Of a DNA stretch of 64,000 nt, positions 14,101 through 23,332 are shown piece after piece; positions within the stretch are counted from its first letter, which is position 1; every line of letters begins with the position of its first letter. This DNA is from Acanthaster planci (lineage: Eukaryota > Echinodermata > Asteroidea > Valvatida > Acanthasteridae): positions 3,596,476 to 3,660,475 of the forward strand of contig NW_019091355.1 in NCBI RefSeq assembly GCF_001949145.1, read 5' to 3'. Made by a program: the position numbers and the translations under genes. The notes beneath the pieces are model-generated. The model saw nothing but the letters and a program-made list of their open reading frames with translations. It had not been told where the DNA came from and searched no databases.

Positions 14101-17100
14101 GTCTACTCCTTTCTGTTCCTGTTCCTCTGTCCTTGTCCCCGCGGTCTCTCTGTGTATTTCTTTCGCTGTGACCTATCTATGTCATCTTTCTCATTTTTTT
14201 TCATTTATGTTTCTCTGTCATCCTTTCTCTGTCTGTAACCCTTACATCTTCCTGCCAATGTTCTTCCTCCATACGCATACCAACTTCTGTTTGAATGTCG
14301 TGGGTCATGTCTCCAATTCGCTCTCTTTTACGTGTTTCTTTTTGGTTTTTTCACGTCTCTGTACCCATGAAAATGTTTTGGCATTGTCAAATCACTCGTA
14401 AATCATCACCACTCTCTCACTTTCTTCCACCCTTCTTCAAACCAACCAATCCTTACCACACATCTTTACATCAATGTCACCCCTCCTACCCACACCCCCC
14501 CACCCCACATTGGGTGTCACCTCATGGTATGCATGCATGCAGATCTGTCCGAGTTTGACATAAGCACCAGTCTCAACTTTGACTCTCACTCCCTGCCCCT
14601 TGGTGGCGTGTCCTCCATGGCTATCACCCCTCCTCCCCCGGGGTTCCGAGCCGGCTATGTCTCAGGTAAATTTATGCAAGGGCAGAAAAAAAGGAACGAA
14701 CCCATCCACAGTGTCCAATGAACCAATCGGCTTTGGGTACAGAAGTGTCACTGGTTTGCTGCCAACCTCATTCCCAATTTACACACCAAGGCTAGTTAGC
14801 TGTGCACAAATGTCGAGATAAATTGCAAGAGATCCTGGGTAAAACTTTTATGTTGAATTGTTAAGTGCTTGTCTTAGCAGGTACTGCTGGTCAGCCAATC
14901 ACAGAAGTCATTACAGAGTGTCTCATTTATTGGGCCCTTGAAATTTCCTTTACAGTGCCTTCTATTTGTGAGTGTATTAAGTGAATTATTATCAAATAAA
15001 ACAGTGAATAACTCCAATCTTTAAAAGTTAGGTATCAAAATTTGTTCTCAATACAAAAAAAATTATTGGGATTTCTCATACTCAAACTGATATATAGAAA
15101 ATCCAAAGTTGTTCAATTAAAAAAGGGTCCTAAAGTCACAGAGAATTCCTTTGGTTACAGTGATCGTGACTAAGAGACAGCGACATCAAAATATGAATGA
15201 CCCTAAGTTGAGACCTGATAATAAACTGGGAAAACAGTGGATGCAGTGTGCTCAGTTGCAACAGAACCAACCAAGTTGTTGTGAAAACATATCGCTCATT
15301 TTGGCAGCCAAGTGATGTGACAGCAGCCACATCATTCCATAGCGAAGCGCTGTGAATGCCGTTGTGTTTCACATGTATCATTCATGAAATAAAAACAGCT
15401 ATGTTGAAGTCGAAACTCCACCGTTTGGACATGTGTTCTCTGAGACTTGTGTGTCTTCCAGACGTGGGTGATGTGATAACGTGACTTTTAGTTTCTCCAT
15501 TTGTTCACAAATTTGTCGCATTTGAGCTCGGCAAAGAGCACTTTCAATTTAAGCGAGAGTGAACCAAGAGGACCGATCAGTGGTTTACAGCAGCCTAGAA
15601 GAAAACAACCCCACCAGTTTCATTTTGCACGCATGTGTTTCTAAAAGCGTATGTATTTTTCAGGAACATAAAAGTGATTTTATGTTTGTGATCTGGCTTG
15701 CAGTGTTTGTCAAATGGAAGTCAGAAAATCAAGAAAAACTGGTCACCATCTGACATAGTTCCGGGCAATTTTTGGCGGTTGCATAGTTGCTACATTGATA
15801 GTAGTGCTTCTCAGTCAAAGAATAACACTGATTTATTTGGCCTTTGACCCCTAAGGTCACGACACCGACGACGATATGGACAACACTATGGATCTTCCCG
15901 ATGACTCGGCGGCGCACCCGGACACGGGGAAGAGTTCGCCGTCAGCCAGCGACGGTCAACACGCCGCCATGAAGTTTGGCCAAGCCTTGAAGGTAGGATC
16001 CAGATTGGCAAATGTCAAACGACAGGAAAGAGATGAATTTCTGATAAGATTGTACATCTCAGGCTGGCGTAGATACGTGAGTTAGGTTCTTAGCTGTAGT
16101 TTGGAGCTTAGGCAACATGACGGAAACAAAATCACCTGTGGAGTTTTTGTACCCAATAGGGGTTATGCACTGCCGGTGTCTGAGAGGCTGTTCTTTGTCA
16201 TTTTAATTTCCTGACCTGAGTGTATCCCAGAGGAAGAAAAAAACACCTGCTAACATGACGTCACTTGCATAAGATCTGAACTGTTTATGTGTGACCACCA
16301 TGGAAACCCAATGTGAAAAGCTTTAAGTAAATGGAGATTGGAATTCAGAAGAGGAAAAATTTCCTTGAAATATGTCATTTCAAGTTTTTTTTTCATTGAG
16401 AATACAAAAAAGTAGTGATGTTAACATCATACATCATGGTTCCCCCCACAGAAATTTGTTTTTGACAATTTTGACTGGTGAGGCCAAATCTCATTCACAG
16501 TTGGCATCATCTGACAGGTTTCCCAACTTGCGTTCACTTCAGTATTTTTATTTTAATGTAACCCTTTTTTGTAATCATCCTTGAAGAAATTTCATTATTT
16601 GCATCCAAAGATTTTCCTGGTTCATGGAAGTACTGAGATGTCACAGCAGATGTATTTGATCATCACTTAATGGGAATGAAATAAGGGGATGTTTGATATG
16701 AGAGCCAGCCCAGCCCCGAATTTCAGGGTTGGTGTTATAAAATCACAGTCTCAGCTCTGTTGACATCAATATTCCCCTCTTGCTTTGCCTCTAGGCCCGT
16801 GGCCAGATGGTTCCCGAAAGCGACGACTCAAGCTCTTGGGGCTCCGACACCGACATTCCCCTCTCAGGGGACCGAGGTCACACCCCCGCCCCTCGCACCA
16901 CCCCCAGCCACAAGATCCTGAGCGTGATCAGTGACGCCGAGCTGCGCCGCATGGCGCTGGCCAGGCCGGCTCCTGGAGGGCACTATTCGGGCCGGTCGCT
17001 GCGGAGCGTCATCGCCGGCCTGCAGAAGCAAATAGACAAGCAGGACCCTGCCGAGGAATTCAAGGTAGAATTGGCCTAGAAGTTGTTCCTTGTTGAGCAG

Positions 17101-19793
17101 ATATCTTTGAAGATCTACACGCATTGCTTCAGTTTCTGTGGCTTGTATCACCTTGGGTGTGATTTTACAGGATTTTTGCGAGATCTCAGATTTTGTTCAT
17201 CCCCTGGATTTTCATTTGAAGGTTTTCATATAGGATAGGACTGCTTTAATGCTTTGTTGTATAAAATCCAAATTCAAGATTCACACCGTGACAGCCATTT
17301 AAGGAGAGAACTCATGCTTTGTTTAAGGCGGGTTCATATCTATGATATTTCAGGTGCTGCGCAACGTCAAAGCAACAGACAACTGTGAGGAGGCTAAGAA
17401 ACCCATCAACAAAGACAAGAACCGCTACCGTAACGTGTTGCCTTGTAAGTCGGTAATCTGCAAGAATCCCATTACAGCATGAAGTAGATCATTACCATTA
17501 ACAAAGCTCATGAAATTAAGTTGTCGTTTATCGTTATTTATTGTTCAGGGTTAATGTAACATGTTTGTTTTGGGGAACTCCGGGCTAACCTAGAAAATTT
17601 ATATTTTTTGAATATTTTAATCCATTTTCCTTCATGTTTTATGAAACACCTTACAGACTACATCTTTTGTGTGTGCCTTTCACGCTCAGCACTAAAATCT
17701 CCTTACATGCAAAATGATGTGCACATTAAAAACCCCCTTACATGCAAAATGTGCACATTAAAAACCCCCTTACATGCAAAATGATGTGCACATTAAAAAT
17801 CTCCTTACATGTATATGCTTAGTGGCGTGTGTGTGCTCTAAAATCTCCTTACATGCAAACTGATGTGCACATTTAAAATCTCCTTACATGTATATGCATA
17901 GTGGTGTGTGTGTGTTCTAAAATTTCAAACACGGTTGTGCTGGGATACAGTCAAATGTGGTTTCTGCACAACAACAGTCTCATTGGTGTACCGTGCATGC
18001 CTATGGGGGACAGTCAGTGATTTCCATGTGTGAGGGTTGGATTTCATAACATAGGAGTCAAAATTTCACATGAAACTGGGAAAGTGTTTGAAACCAGCTG
18101 GTAATTATTTGTCAGCCTTTTAAAAAAGCCCACGACAGACTTTGGATCAATAGAAATGGGGAAAACCGTCTTGAGGTATTAGGAATGAGGGTTTGAAACT
18201 GCATACAGGTTTGGAAGTGGACAGCTCAAGGATGCGTCCAAAGCTGCACAGTTGGGAGCACTCATCGGAGGATCTTTGGTTCCTTATTTCTTTCTTTTTG
18301 CTAGATGACGAGACCAGAGTGGTGATCCAGCAAGTGGGCGGAGCCAAGTACATCAATGCCAGCCACCTCGACGTCCTGGTGGGCAAGGACACCTACCGCT
18401 ACATCGCCTGCCAGGGGCCGCTGCCCCAGACTGCCGGCGACTTCTGGCAGATGGTCTGGGAGCAGAGGTCGGATGTCATCGCCATGGTGACGCTGGCAAT
18501 GGAAAGTGGCAAGGTGTGATTTTATCATTATACTTTTCACAGTATCTATTGTTACTGTGGTATCGGAAATGTTACTTCCTCCAGTTATTGTACAGTGTTT
18601 CCATTGGAAAGTAGTTTTTCATGACCAATTGTAGATATTAAAACATTTAGCACATCTGGGCAACATATCACTATTTCATGTGAAGTGTGAAGAAAGTCCA
18701 TGGCGCAGTAGAAGGTTTGATGTTATCTCCTTGTGATCCAGGTGAAGTGTGACCGTTACTGGCCGGATTCCATGGAAACGCCCATCATGGTTGCCGGGCG
18801 ATACCAGCTGAGATTGGACAGCATGCAGACCCTGGATCACTTTGACATCCGCAAAATATCCATGAGTGATACCAAGGTATTGTCTGGGACCCTCCTCCCT
18901 GCCCCACTGGGGGCCTGATTTCTTACACCTGCTAATTAGCGGAATCAATCCCATCCCAGCCGCAACCCTCAACCTTCCCCACTCCCAAAACTCAAACCAA
19001 ACAAAACAAATATCAGTCACAAAACATACAGCTTTTGTGGTTGATAGTGAAAATGCCCTCCAACACGAGCGTATTTTCAAACCGAGTTGAAGTTCAGTCA
19101 GCCTCAAGACAGTCACAGGCCCTGTCACAAGGTGCAGAGGTTGAAATAGAAGGTTATGACCCCTCTGCTATATGTTTTACGGATTTCTTCTCGTCCGCCA
19201 ATTTCGCTCTCATGTGGGTAATTTTCTCTGTTTTGTTCTACTGTGCTAATGCAGACCAACGCAATCCACTATGTCACCCATCTGAATTTCACCACCTGGA
19301 CGGACCACGGCGTGCCCAGCTCGGCCCTGCCCCTGCTGCGCTACGCCAAGTACATGCGCAAGATCCACGCCAACGGGCCCGTGGTGGTCCACTGCAGCGC
19401 CGGCATCGGCCGCACGGGCACGCTGATCACCATCGACATCATCATGGCGCTGATCGATCGGGACGAGCCGTTCAAAATCGTTGATATCGTGAGGGACCTC
19501 AGGACCAAACGCCAGGGCATGATACAGACAAAGGTCAGTGGCTTGCTGGAAGTCTGTCCCTTTACGGGGGGCAAGTTTCAATAAGTCCGTCAATTGTAAC
19601 ATATTTTGCAGAGGTCAGATTGGTTTGCAACAGGGTTACAGTAATATTTTGGATAGGTGTAAGGACTGTGATGGGCTTTTAAATCAGATTTGACATCATT
19701 ATGCCATCGGTCATCTTCGTCTTCCTTGTTCCACAGGACCAGTATCTGTTCTGCTACAAGGCGGCCATTGAACTGCTTAAAACGCTCATCTGA
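240..19793 (+). CDS. PTPN13: PTPN13-like non-receptor tyrosine phosphatase with PDZ domains (partial, 5' end outside window)
   Basis: Multi-exon gene; exons read by splice sites and frame: 240-1012, 1420-1513, 1929-2192, 2452-2897, 3906-4767, 5742-5953, 6378-6470, 6764-7078, 7527-7682, 8093-8619, 8881-9121, 9398-9583, 9965-10324, 10568-10735, 11585-11676, 12356-12555, 14543-14665, 15856-15992, 16795-17064, 17354-17444, 18305-18513, 18742-18876, 19255-19533, 19737-19793. All junctions are GT-AG and phases agree throughout, giving about 2,095 residues and a TGA stop at 19791-19793. Five PDZ domains at fragment residues about 241-326, 813-903, 1020-1103, 1162-1247 and 1510-1597, then a phosphatase domain from about 1855 to the end. 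PDZ and catalytic sequences match PTPN13 better than other PDZ-PTPs such as PTPN3/4, which have one PDZ. Family role: cytoplasmic or submembrane scaffold phosphatase. The KIND and FERM domains and the first PDZ expected in this family would lie upstream. Small extra exons in long introns (for example 12556-14542) cannot be excluded. Confidence 0.93.
2452..4767 (+). CDS. PTPN13: PTPN13 module: long disordered linker (two exons)
   Basis: Exons 2452-2897 and 3906-4767, about 435 residues with no folded domain recognised. Composition is Ser, Pro, Asp, Glu and Thr with many SP/TP dipeptides, so phosphorylation by proline-directed kinases is plausible but inferred. The first exon has a short tandem repeat of the octapeptide QAPPPLMS (2640-2708). 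The second has an acidic run (SEEEDEEMMPS). The donor of the first exon at 2898 coincides with a transposon insertion described separately. Vertebrate PTPN13 also has a linker here, but I recognise no conserved motif in it. Confidence 0.85.
2640..2708 (+). repeat. 24-base coding tandem repeat
   Basis: Nearly three copies of a 24-base unit inside a PTPN13 exon, encoding QAPPPLMS twice and then QAPPPSAS. The repeat is in frame and keeps the reading frame open. The two full units differ at synonymous positions only. Confidence 0.8.
2900..3348. mobile_element. hAT-type miniature inverted-repeat element at a splice donor
   Basis: A 449-base element begins CAGTGTTGTAG and ends CTACAACACTG, exact inverted repeats of 11 bases followed by less regular CGAGACC-type subterminal repeats. 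It is flanked by identical 8-base copies of TTTAAGGT (2892-2899 and 3349-3356). An 8-base duplication and CAGTG ends are typical of hAT transposons. No transposase is present, so it is non-autonomous. It lies immediately after the exon ending at 2897. Confidence 0.88.
4940..5055. repeat. Dispersed repeat B, copy 1
   Basis: About 115 bases shared in the same orientation with 23514-23630, including CATTGAAAATTGAAAAAC and GTGTAAAGATTGGAATATCC-like sequence (here CTTGTAAAGATTGGAATTTC). No ends or coding potential can be recognised. It directly precedes a partial family A element, so the two may be parts of a larger mobile element. Confidence 0.65.
5056..5384. mobile_element. TTAA family A, partial copy in reverse orientation
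   Basis: This stretch is the reverse complement of part of family A: GCTAATCTGGCCCCATTG, CAGTTTCGTGAACAAAAG and GGGCTCTTTTTACAAGGCGG all match. It ends GGCGCGATGTGGTTAA with TTAA at 5381-5384. The other end is missing; the left boundary is approximate and abuts a separate repeat at 4940-5055. Confidence 0.75.
5742..7078 (+). CDS. PTPN13: PTPN13 module: second PDZ in window (PDZ3-like) and linker
   Basis: Exons 5742-5953, 6378-6470 and 6764-7078. PDZ starts at ENCFEVQLTKGSQGLGFSI and continues through FAGQKAAASGLVEEGDVI; the second exon ends it with APQDVRLLLCRP. The order and wording match PTPN13 PDZ3 (FEVKL, LGFS, FAGQPAAESG, LLLCRP in vertebrates). The carboxylate-binding loop is GLGF, the canonical class. 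The third exon is a Ser/Pro/Thr linker of 105 residues. The exons end in phase 0. Confidence 0.9.
7527..9583 (+). CDS. PTPN13: PTPN13 module: third and fourth PDZ in window (PDZ4- and PDZ5-like) and linker
   Basis: Exons 7527-7682, 8093-8619, 8881-9121 and 9398-9583. The PDZ4-like domain (VEVTLIKPAKGGLGFTV, then CYIKDVIQDPAKSDGRLK) is nearly identical to vertebrate PTPN13 PDZ4 across VIQDPAKSDGRLK. Its second half shares exon 8093-8619 with a Pro-rich spacer and a complete PDZ5-like domain (LPVVRVQRNPAGQLGLSL to STVELKLT). That domain has GQLGLSL in place of the usual GLGF loop. The last two exons encode an acidic linker. The donor after PDZ5 is phase 2, so its terminal Arg codon is split. 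Confidence 0.91.
9965..12555 (+). CDS. PTPN13: PTPN13 module: Pro-rich linker, extra PDZ domain and acidic linker
   Basis: Exons 9965-10324, 10568-10735, 11585-11676 and 12356-12555. The first is a Pro/Ser/Thr linker. The next two form a full PDZ: VIWIELEKPANGSLGFSL, then GGVAEKDGRLRVGDRLL, then VNGESLVGMTQNKAVGIL, ending KLAITR. This has no counterpart in vertebrate PTPN13, which has five PDZ domains in total, the last being the PDZ5-like unit upstream. It is split before VNGE in phase 0, like the PDZ4-like domain before VNNQ, and its final Arg codon is split in phase 2, as in the PDZ5-like domain. The 11 kb intron region 10736-11584 contains a transposon. Confidence 0.88.
10845..11411. mobile_element. 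TTAA-flanked miniature transposon, family A, full copy
   Basis: The element starts TTAACCACTTGCTGCCAG and ends CTGGCAGCAAGTGGTTAA, perfect inverted ends with TTAA on both sides (10845-10848 and 11408-11411). The TTAA duplication and CC start point to the piggyBac superfamily; no transposase is encoded. It lies in the intron that splits the extra PDZ domain. A clearly related copy is at 28254-28810, and shorter reverse-oriented copies end at 5384 and 26473. Confidence 0.85.
12556..14542 (+). other. PTPN13 intron with SINE remnants and a long pyrimidine-rich tract
   Basis: This 2 kb intron contains the SINE fragments at 12730-13080 and, from about 13800 to 14520, a region dominated by T and C (many TTCTCTGTC and CTTTCT motifs) that runs up to the acceptor at 14541-14542. 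Open frames in it follow from the skewed composition and have no recognisable protein. No exon with good splice sites was found, but a small one could be missed. Confidence 0.6.
12730..13080 (-). repeat. tRNA-derived SINE fragments (two adjacent)
   Basis: On the minus strand, 13062-13042 reads GAGCTCAGTGACTGAGACATC-like box A sequence followed by GGTTTGAGCCC (13021-13011), a box B. A second box B, GGGTTCGAATCCC, lies at 12869-12857 and is followed by GTGGATTGGGTTTTCAGTCC, a tail also seen on the plus strand near 40505. These are RNA polymerase III promoter remnants rather than functional tRNAs, because no cloverleaf with an anticodon arm can be folded by eye. Confidence 0.6.
14543..17064 (+). 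CDS. PTPN13: PTPN13 module: linker between PDZ block and phosphatase
   Basis: Exons 14543-14665, 15856-15992 and 16795-17064, joined in phases 1, 1 and 0. The encoded stretch is mainly acidic and Ser-rich; the last exon ends with RSLRSVIAGLQKQIDKQ, a helix-like segment that resembles the KSVIRVLRGLLDQ segment just before the phosphatase domain in vertebrate PTPN13. The first exon is supported by its splice sites, phase and open frame rather than by homology, so it is less certain than the others. Confidence 0.82.
17354..19793 (+). CDS. PTPN13: PTPN13 module: tyrosine phosphatase catalytic domain and C terminus
   Basis: Exons 17354-17444, 18305-18513, 18742-18876, 19255-19533 and 19737-19793. 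Motifs in order: KNRYRNVLPYDETRV (phosphotyrosine loop), YINAS, YIACQGPLPQTAGDFW, KCDRYWP, the mobile acid loop, the signature VHCSAGIGRTGT with catalytic Cys codon at 19393-19395, and QTKDQYLFCY (Q loop). The catalytic Cys, P-loop Arg and general-acid Asp are present, so an active enzyme that hydrolyses phosphotyrosine through a cysteinyl-phosphate is expected. The acid loop reads TWTDHGVP where most family members have WPD. The protein ends 18 residues after the last junction. Confidence 0.95.
17690..17926. repeat. Minisatellite in a PTPN13 intron
   Basis: Five to six imperfect copies of a unit of about 35-40 bases built on CTCCTTACATGCAAAATGAT and GTGCACATTAAAAA. Later copies include TACATGTATATGCATAGTGG and GTGTGTGTGT. 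It lies in the intron between exons 17354-17444 and 18305-18513, within the phosphatase region. Confidence 0.8.
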
Positions 19794-21950
19794 TGCACCA
19801 AGCAGTGGGATTTCCTTTGTCAGGTGAAACACTTGAGGGCGCTGTTCACAATTCATGGATTGAGTGGAACAAATATCACAACTGTTTCATGGGTATTGTT
19901 TCAACAGTGTTTGGTTTCAGGTGAGTGGACATGTGCAGAAAGGATGAATGGTTCCGAATTCAGGTCTATTAAGTTGTTTTTTGATTTTGAATGTTGGGAA
20001 AAGTTGTAGTAACTGCTAGATCTTCCACACATGTCCGATGACCTCACAGACAGTCCAACTCTGGTTGGGTCAATGATGACAGTGTCGACAATTCAGAAAA
20101 CCCTGGTATTTTTAAATTTGGTTTCCTGATATGTCAGCATTGTCATGGAAGCTGCCAATAGATTGATACAGTAGGAGACTTCTCCAATTGGAGAAATTTT
20201 TCTTTTTGTGTATGAGAAATATGATTCGCTATGAAGCTACTTACATTCTGCGGCATACCGGTACGGTACTTAATAAATGAACCTGGTAGTTGAAGGGTTA
20301 TCTTTAGGACCTGACCTTGTTATTTATGAACTGTAGATTTGTATGAATTCTCTCCGACATACTGCGTTAACTGAATTCTCATCAGGTACTTTATGAACTC
20401 AATACTGTCAGTGTCCCTCGTGGAGAGTTCATTAATAATGAAAACCAATTTTCCTTGAATACTTTGAAAAGTCAGCTTGTGAGTAACCAGTACATGTGAA
20501 CAAAAGGAACCGTCTGAACATGTTGTTTTATATTTTAGAGAGAAAAAAAAATCATTTCCATGCATTCTTGCGAGATATTTATTTATATATATTTCTAATT
20601 GTATCCTTGAAAAATTGAAATACTTAACCCAAAACTGTGGACATTGCTGAAGTTTGAAAACTATATATTTTTGAGATCTCCGTCCTTAAATTGAAATGAG
20701 ATTGATGGTAAACAATCTAATAACCGCTGCAAATCATGCGAGAGATTTGTTAATTTTTATCATAAAAATTGAGCAAAATGTAGGACCGCCATAATTGAAA
20801 AACAAAGACGCTATTATCCTGTTCTTAATTTGTGATAAGTGTGTTTGTAGTGTGATCTTCACCAGTTGAGATGTTACTTGATCTTGATTGACTTCATTCT
20901 TAAAGAGAGGTACGTGGCGTCATTTATCTTGCAAATCTGAGGCTTGTTGTCATGATGAAACCAAATATACATAGAAAATGTAACAGGTCCTAATCATTCC
21001 GTTGAAATGTGTGATGCGTTGAACTTCAGCGTGATATCAAAGGACTTTTAAATTCTTACAGTATTTGTATGCGATATTTTTGAGGTGTCTTGGTGATTTT
21101 CTTGCCTGTTGGAAGTTGAGGAGTTGGAGCTGAACTTTCTGCCTTCACAATTAATATGCATTATGCTAGCTTGACAGAAGTTACTATTGGAAACAAGCTG
21201 CATCTGTTGTAATGGAGTATTTGTTTGGCCAAGCAGGCACATTCCAAAGCTTGAGGCGGACGAACTGTTTATTTTGAAGTCTGTATGGTCTTGTTTTGGT
21301 TCCAAATTTGTTCAGAGTTTTGAGAATGACAGGGTACATGATTCTCTTCCCCATTTTTTTCTCAGTATATTACAGATTCCATTTATCATATTAAAATTGT
21401 ACTTATGAAATTAATGTACTTAGTATTTAAAAATCAGAGTTTTAGTAATCTAAAAATATGCTTTTCCTGTGTAGATAGTCTAGAGTTTTGTCAATATGAG
21501 AGGGTTTTTCAGGTGAACATTATTTGTTAATAACTGTTGTTCAGGCGAGGCTGATTTGGCAAAAAATGAGCATTATGTTGGCTATGCAACGCTCAATGCT
21601 GTAGGCAAAAGATTCCCACATCATGTATTTTTGTGTATTTTTTCAAAACAAAAAATCCCTCAGCTAAACCAATTTTCAGCACTCCCAAGAAAAGCTTATT
21701 ACGACAATCACTGGTAGAAGTTACATATTTAGGAGCAAAGCGGGTAAAACTCTGCCGTTAGACTAAGAAAAAATTCCAGCATACATCCCATCATAACTTT
21801 TTTCATTAACAGGCATCAAGGGTTTTTAACAGCATTTTGAGGTTCAACCACTGACCTCTGTGCTACTTGTTCCAATATTTTTTTTTGTAACTAAGCAAAA
21901 CTGTGCCTTGATATATTATTAGGAAATTTGCAATAAAGTGACGGTTTCGG
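19794..21950 (+). other. PTPN13 3' untranslated region (extent uncertain)
   Basis: AT-rich, without coding signal. Candidate polyadenylation signals AATAAA occur at 20272-20277 and 21932-21937. The true end cannot be decided by eye. The next gene, NFU1, converges from the other strand with its stop at 23333. Confidence 0.5.
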
Positions 21951-22974
21951 TCACCGTCATGGAGGTTTATCTATAGCAAAGAGACGGACCTGCATTAACC
22001 ATCATGTCAAATGATTTGGTAAAACAGTTGTCAGCATTTAAGAAATACCGCTTCTGTGCGCATGCACATTTGTATTATATCTGTAAATAAGGCCAGAATA
22101 ATTTCAGTGTTTTACATACAATATAGAGTGCCTCCAATCTATCCTTTTTTTTAATCAACCTTTCATTATATTTGGTGTATCACATTAGTGACTTATTAGA
22201 ATTCTAATTTCTTATCATTAAATCTCTTTACATTGTGTATGGGTTTTTGTCTATCTCGCATATTCCATTGCTGAAAATTAAAGGCGAACATCCGTGGTTG
22301 GATGAAGCATGGAGTGCAGTTGGTTTGATTCCAAACTGTTACTGGTCATCGTTGCTGCTAATTCGCATGGGTTAATGCCAGAAATTTACTTCAAAATCCA
22401 ACCAATCAGATTAGCAAAGCAAATTAAATTTCACTTCTTTTCAATCACCAATTACTCCTCCAAGACATCTGTAGATAACATTTACGAGTGGTTTGTAAAA
22501 ATGTCCGGGAAATGTTAGAGTTCTTTTGGAAGTCCAAACAGAACTGTGGAGTGTATTCACAAACAAGACACTGTAACTTTGCACTAAACTTAATAATTGA
22601 CCGAACATTTTGAAAAGAAGACTAATATGAGTCATCTTTTAAACACATACATGTATTTGTGTGTTCAGACAACCCGGCCCTAATAAGAAGCCTGGGTACT
22701 AGACCACACCATCCACTGACACTTTACTACCCTGTTTATAATGCCAATGAAGTATTTGAACTCCAAGGCCAACTTAGTTCTCTTGGATGTACAGAGTACC
22801 AAAATCAAGACGTCAGGCGCACAATTATGCGCATCAAAGCCACTGGCCTGGCAACCAGTTCATGAACCAACACTTGCATTTGCCGTTCATTTGCACAACC
22901 CTTCCTTGATTAGATGGCGTCAAGCTCCGGTGCTCTATGCAACACAGTGCTACCATCGGTGCACCGGCAGCAGA

Positions 22975-22980
22975 TTTATT
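22975..22980 (-). terminator. Candidate NFU1 polyadenylation signal
   Basis: AATAAA on the minus strand, about 355 bases past the NFU1 stop codon. It is a plausible cleavage signal, but this AT-rich region gives such hexamers by chance. Confidence 0.35.
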
Positions 22981-23332
22981 TACAATGGTAAACTCTATCT
23001 TTGCCCCATAGCCCAATGGGCTGAGAAGGAAACTAATTAAACATCCCAGAATCTGATCCTGATACATTGGACCAAGAGGCCGTAACATTCCATTTCTTTT
23101 ATGTACATCGCTATTTTAACAATTGCTGGCAAGGAAATACGTGACCAGCAACTTTGAACACCACCGCCAATTTTTTTAGGTTTTTGTTGTCGCGGTCTGA
23201 GAAATAACCAATTTTCCATTTGGATGAAGAAGTTGACCCTTCTAAAACAAAGGTACTTCAATAACATAACACTGCACACTCTTTCAGCCCCAAAAAGGCC
23301 CCCCCCCCGAGATGTGTCACCTGTGTACCATT

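Noticed and set aside
13913-14401. Open frame of 162 codons, plus strand
   Set aside because: It lies in the pyrimidine-rich PTPN13 intron; its Ser/Leu/Phe/Cys-rich translation follows from T/C composition and it has no family resemblance or splice logic.
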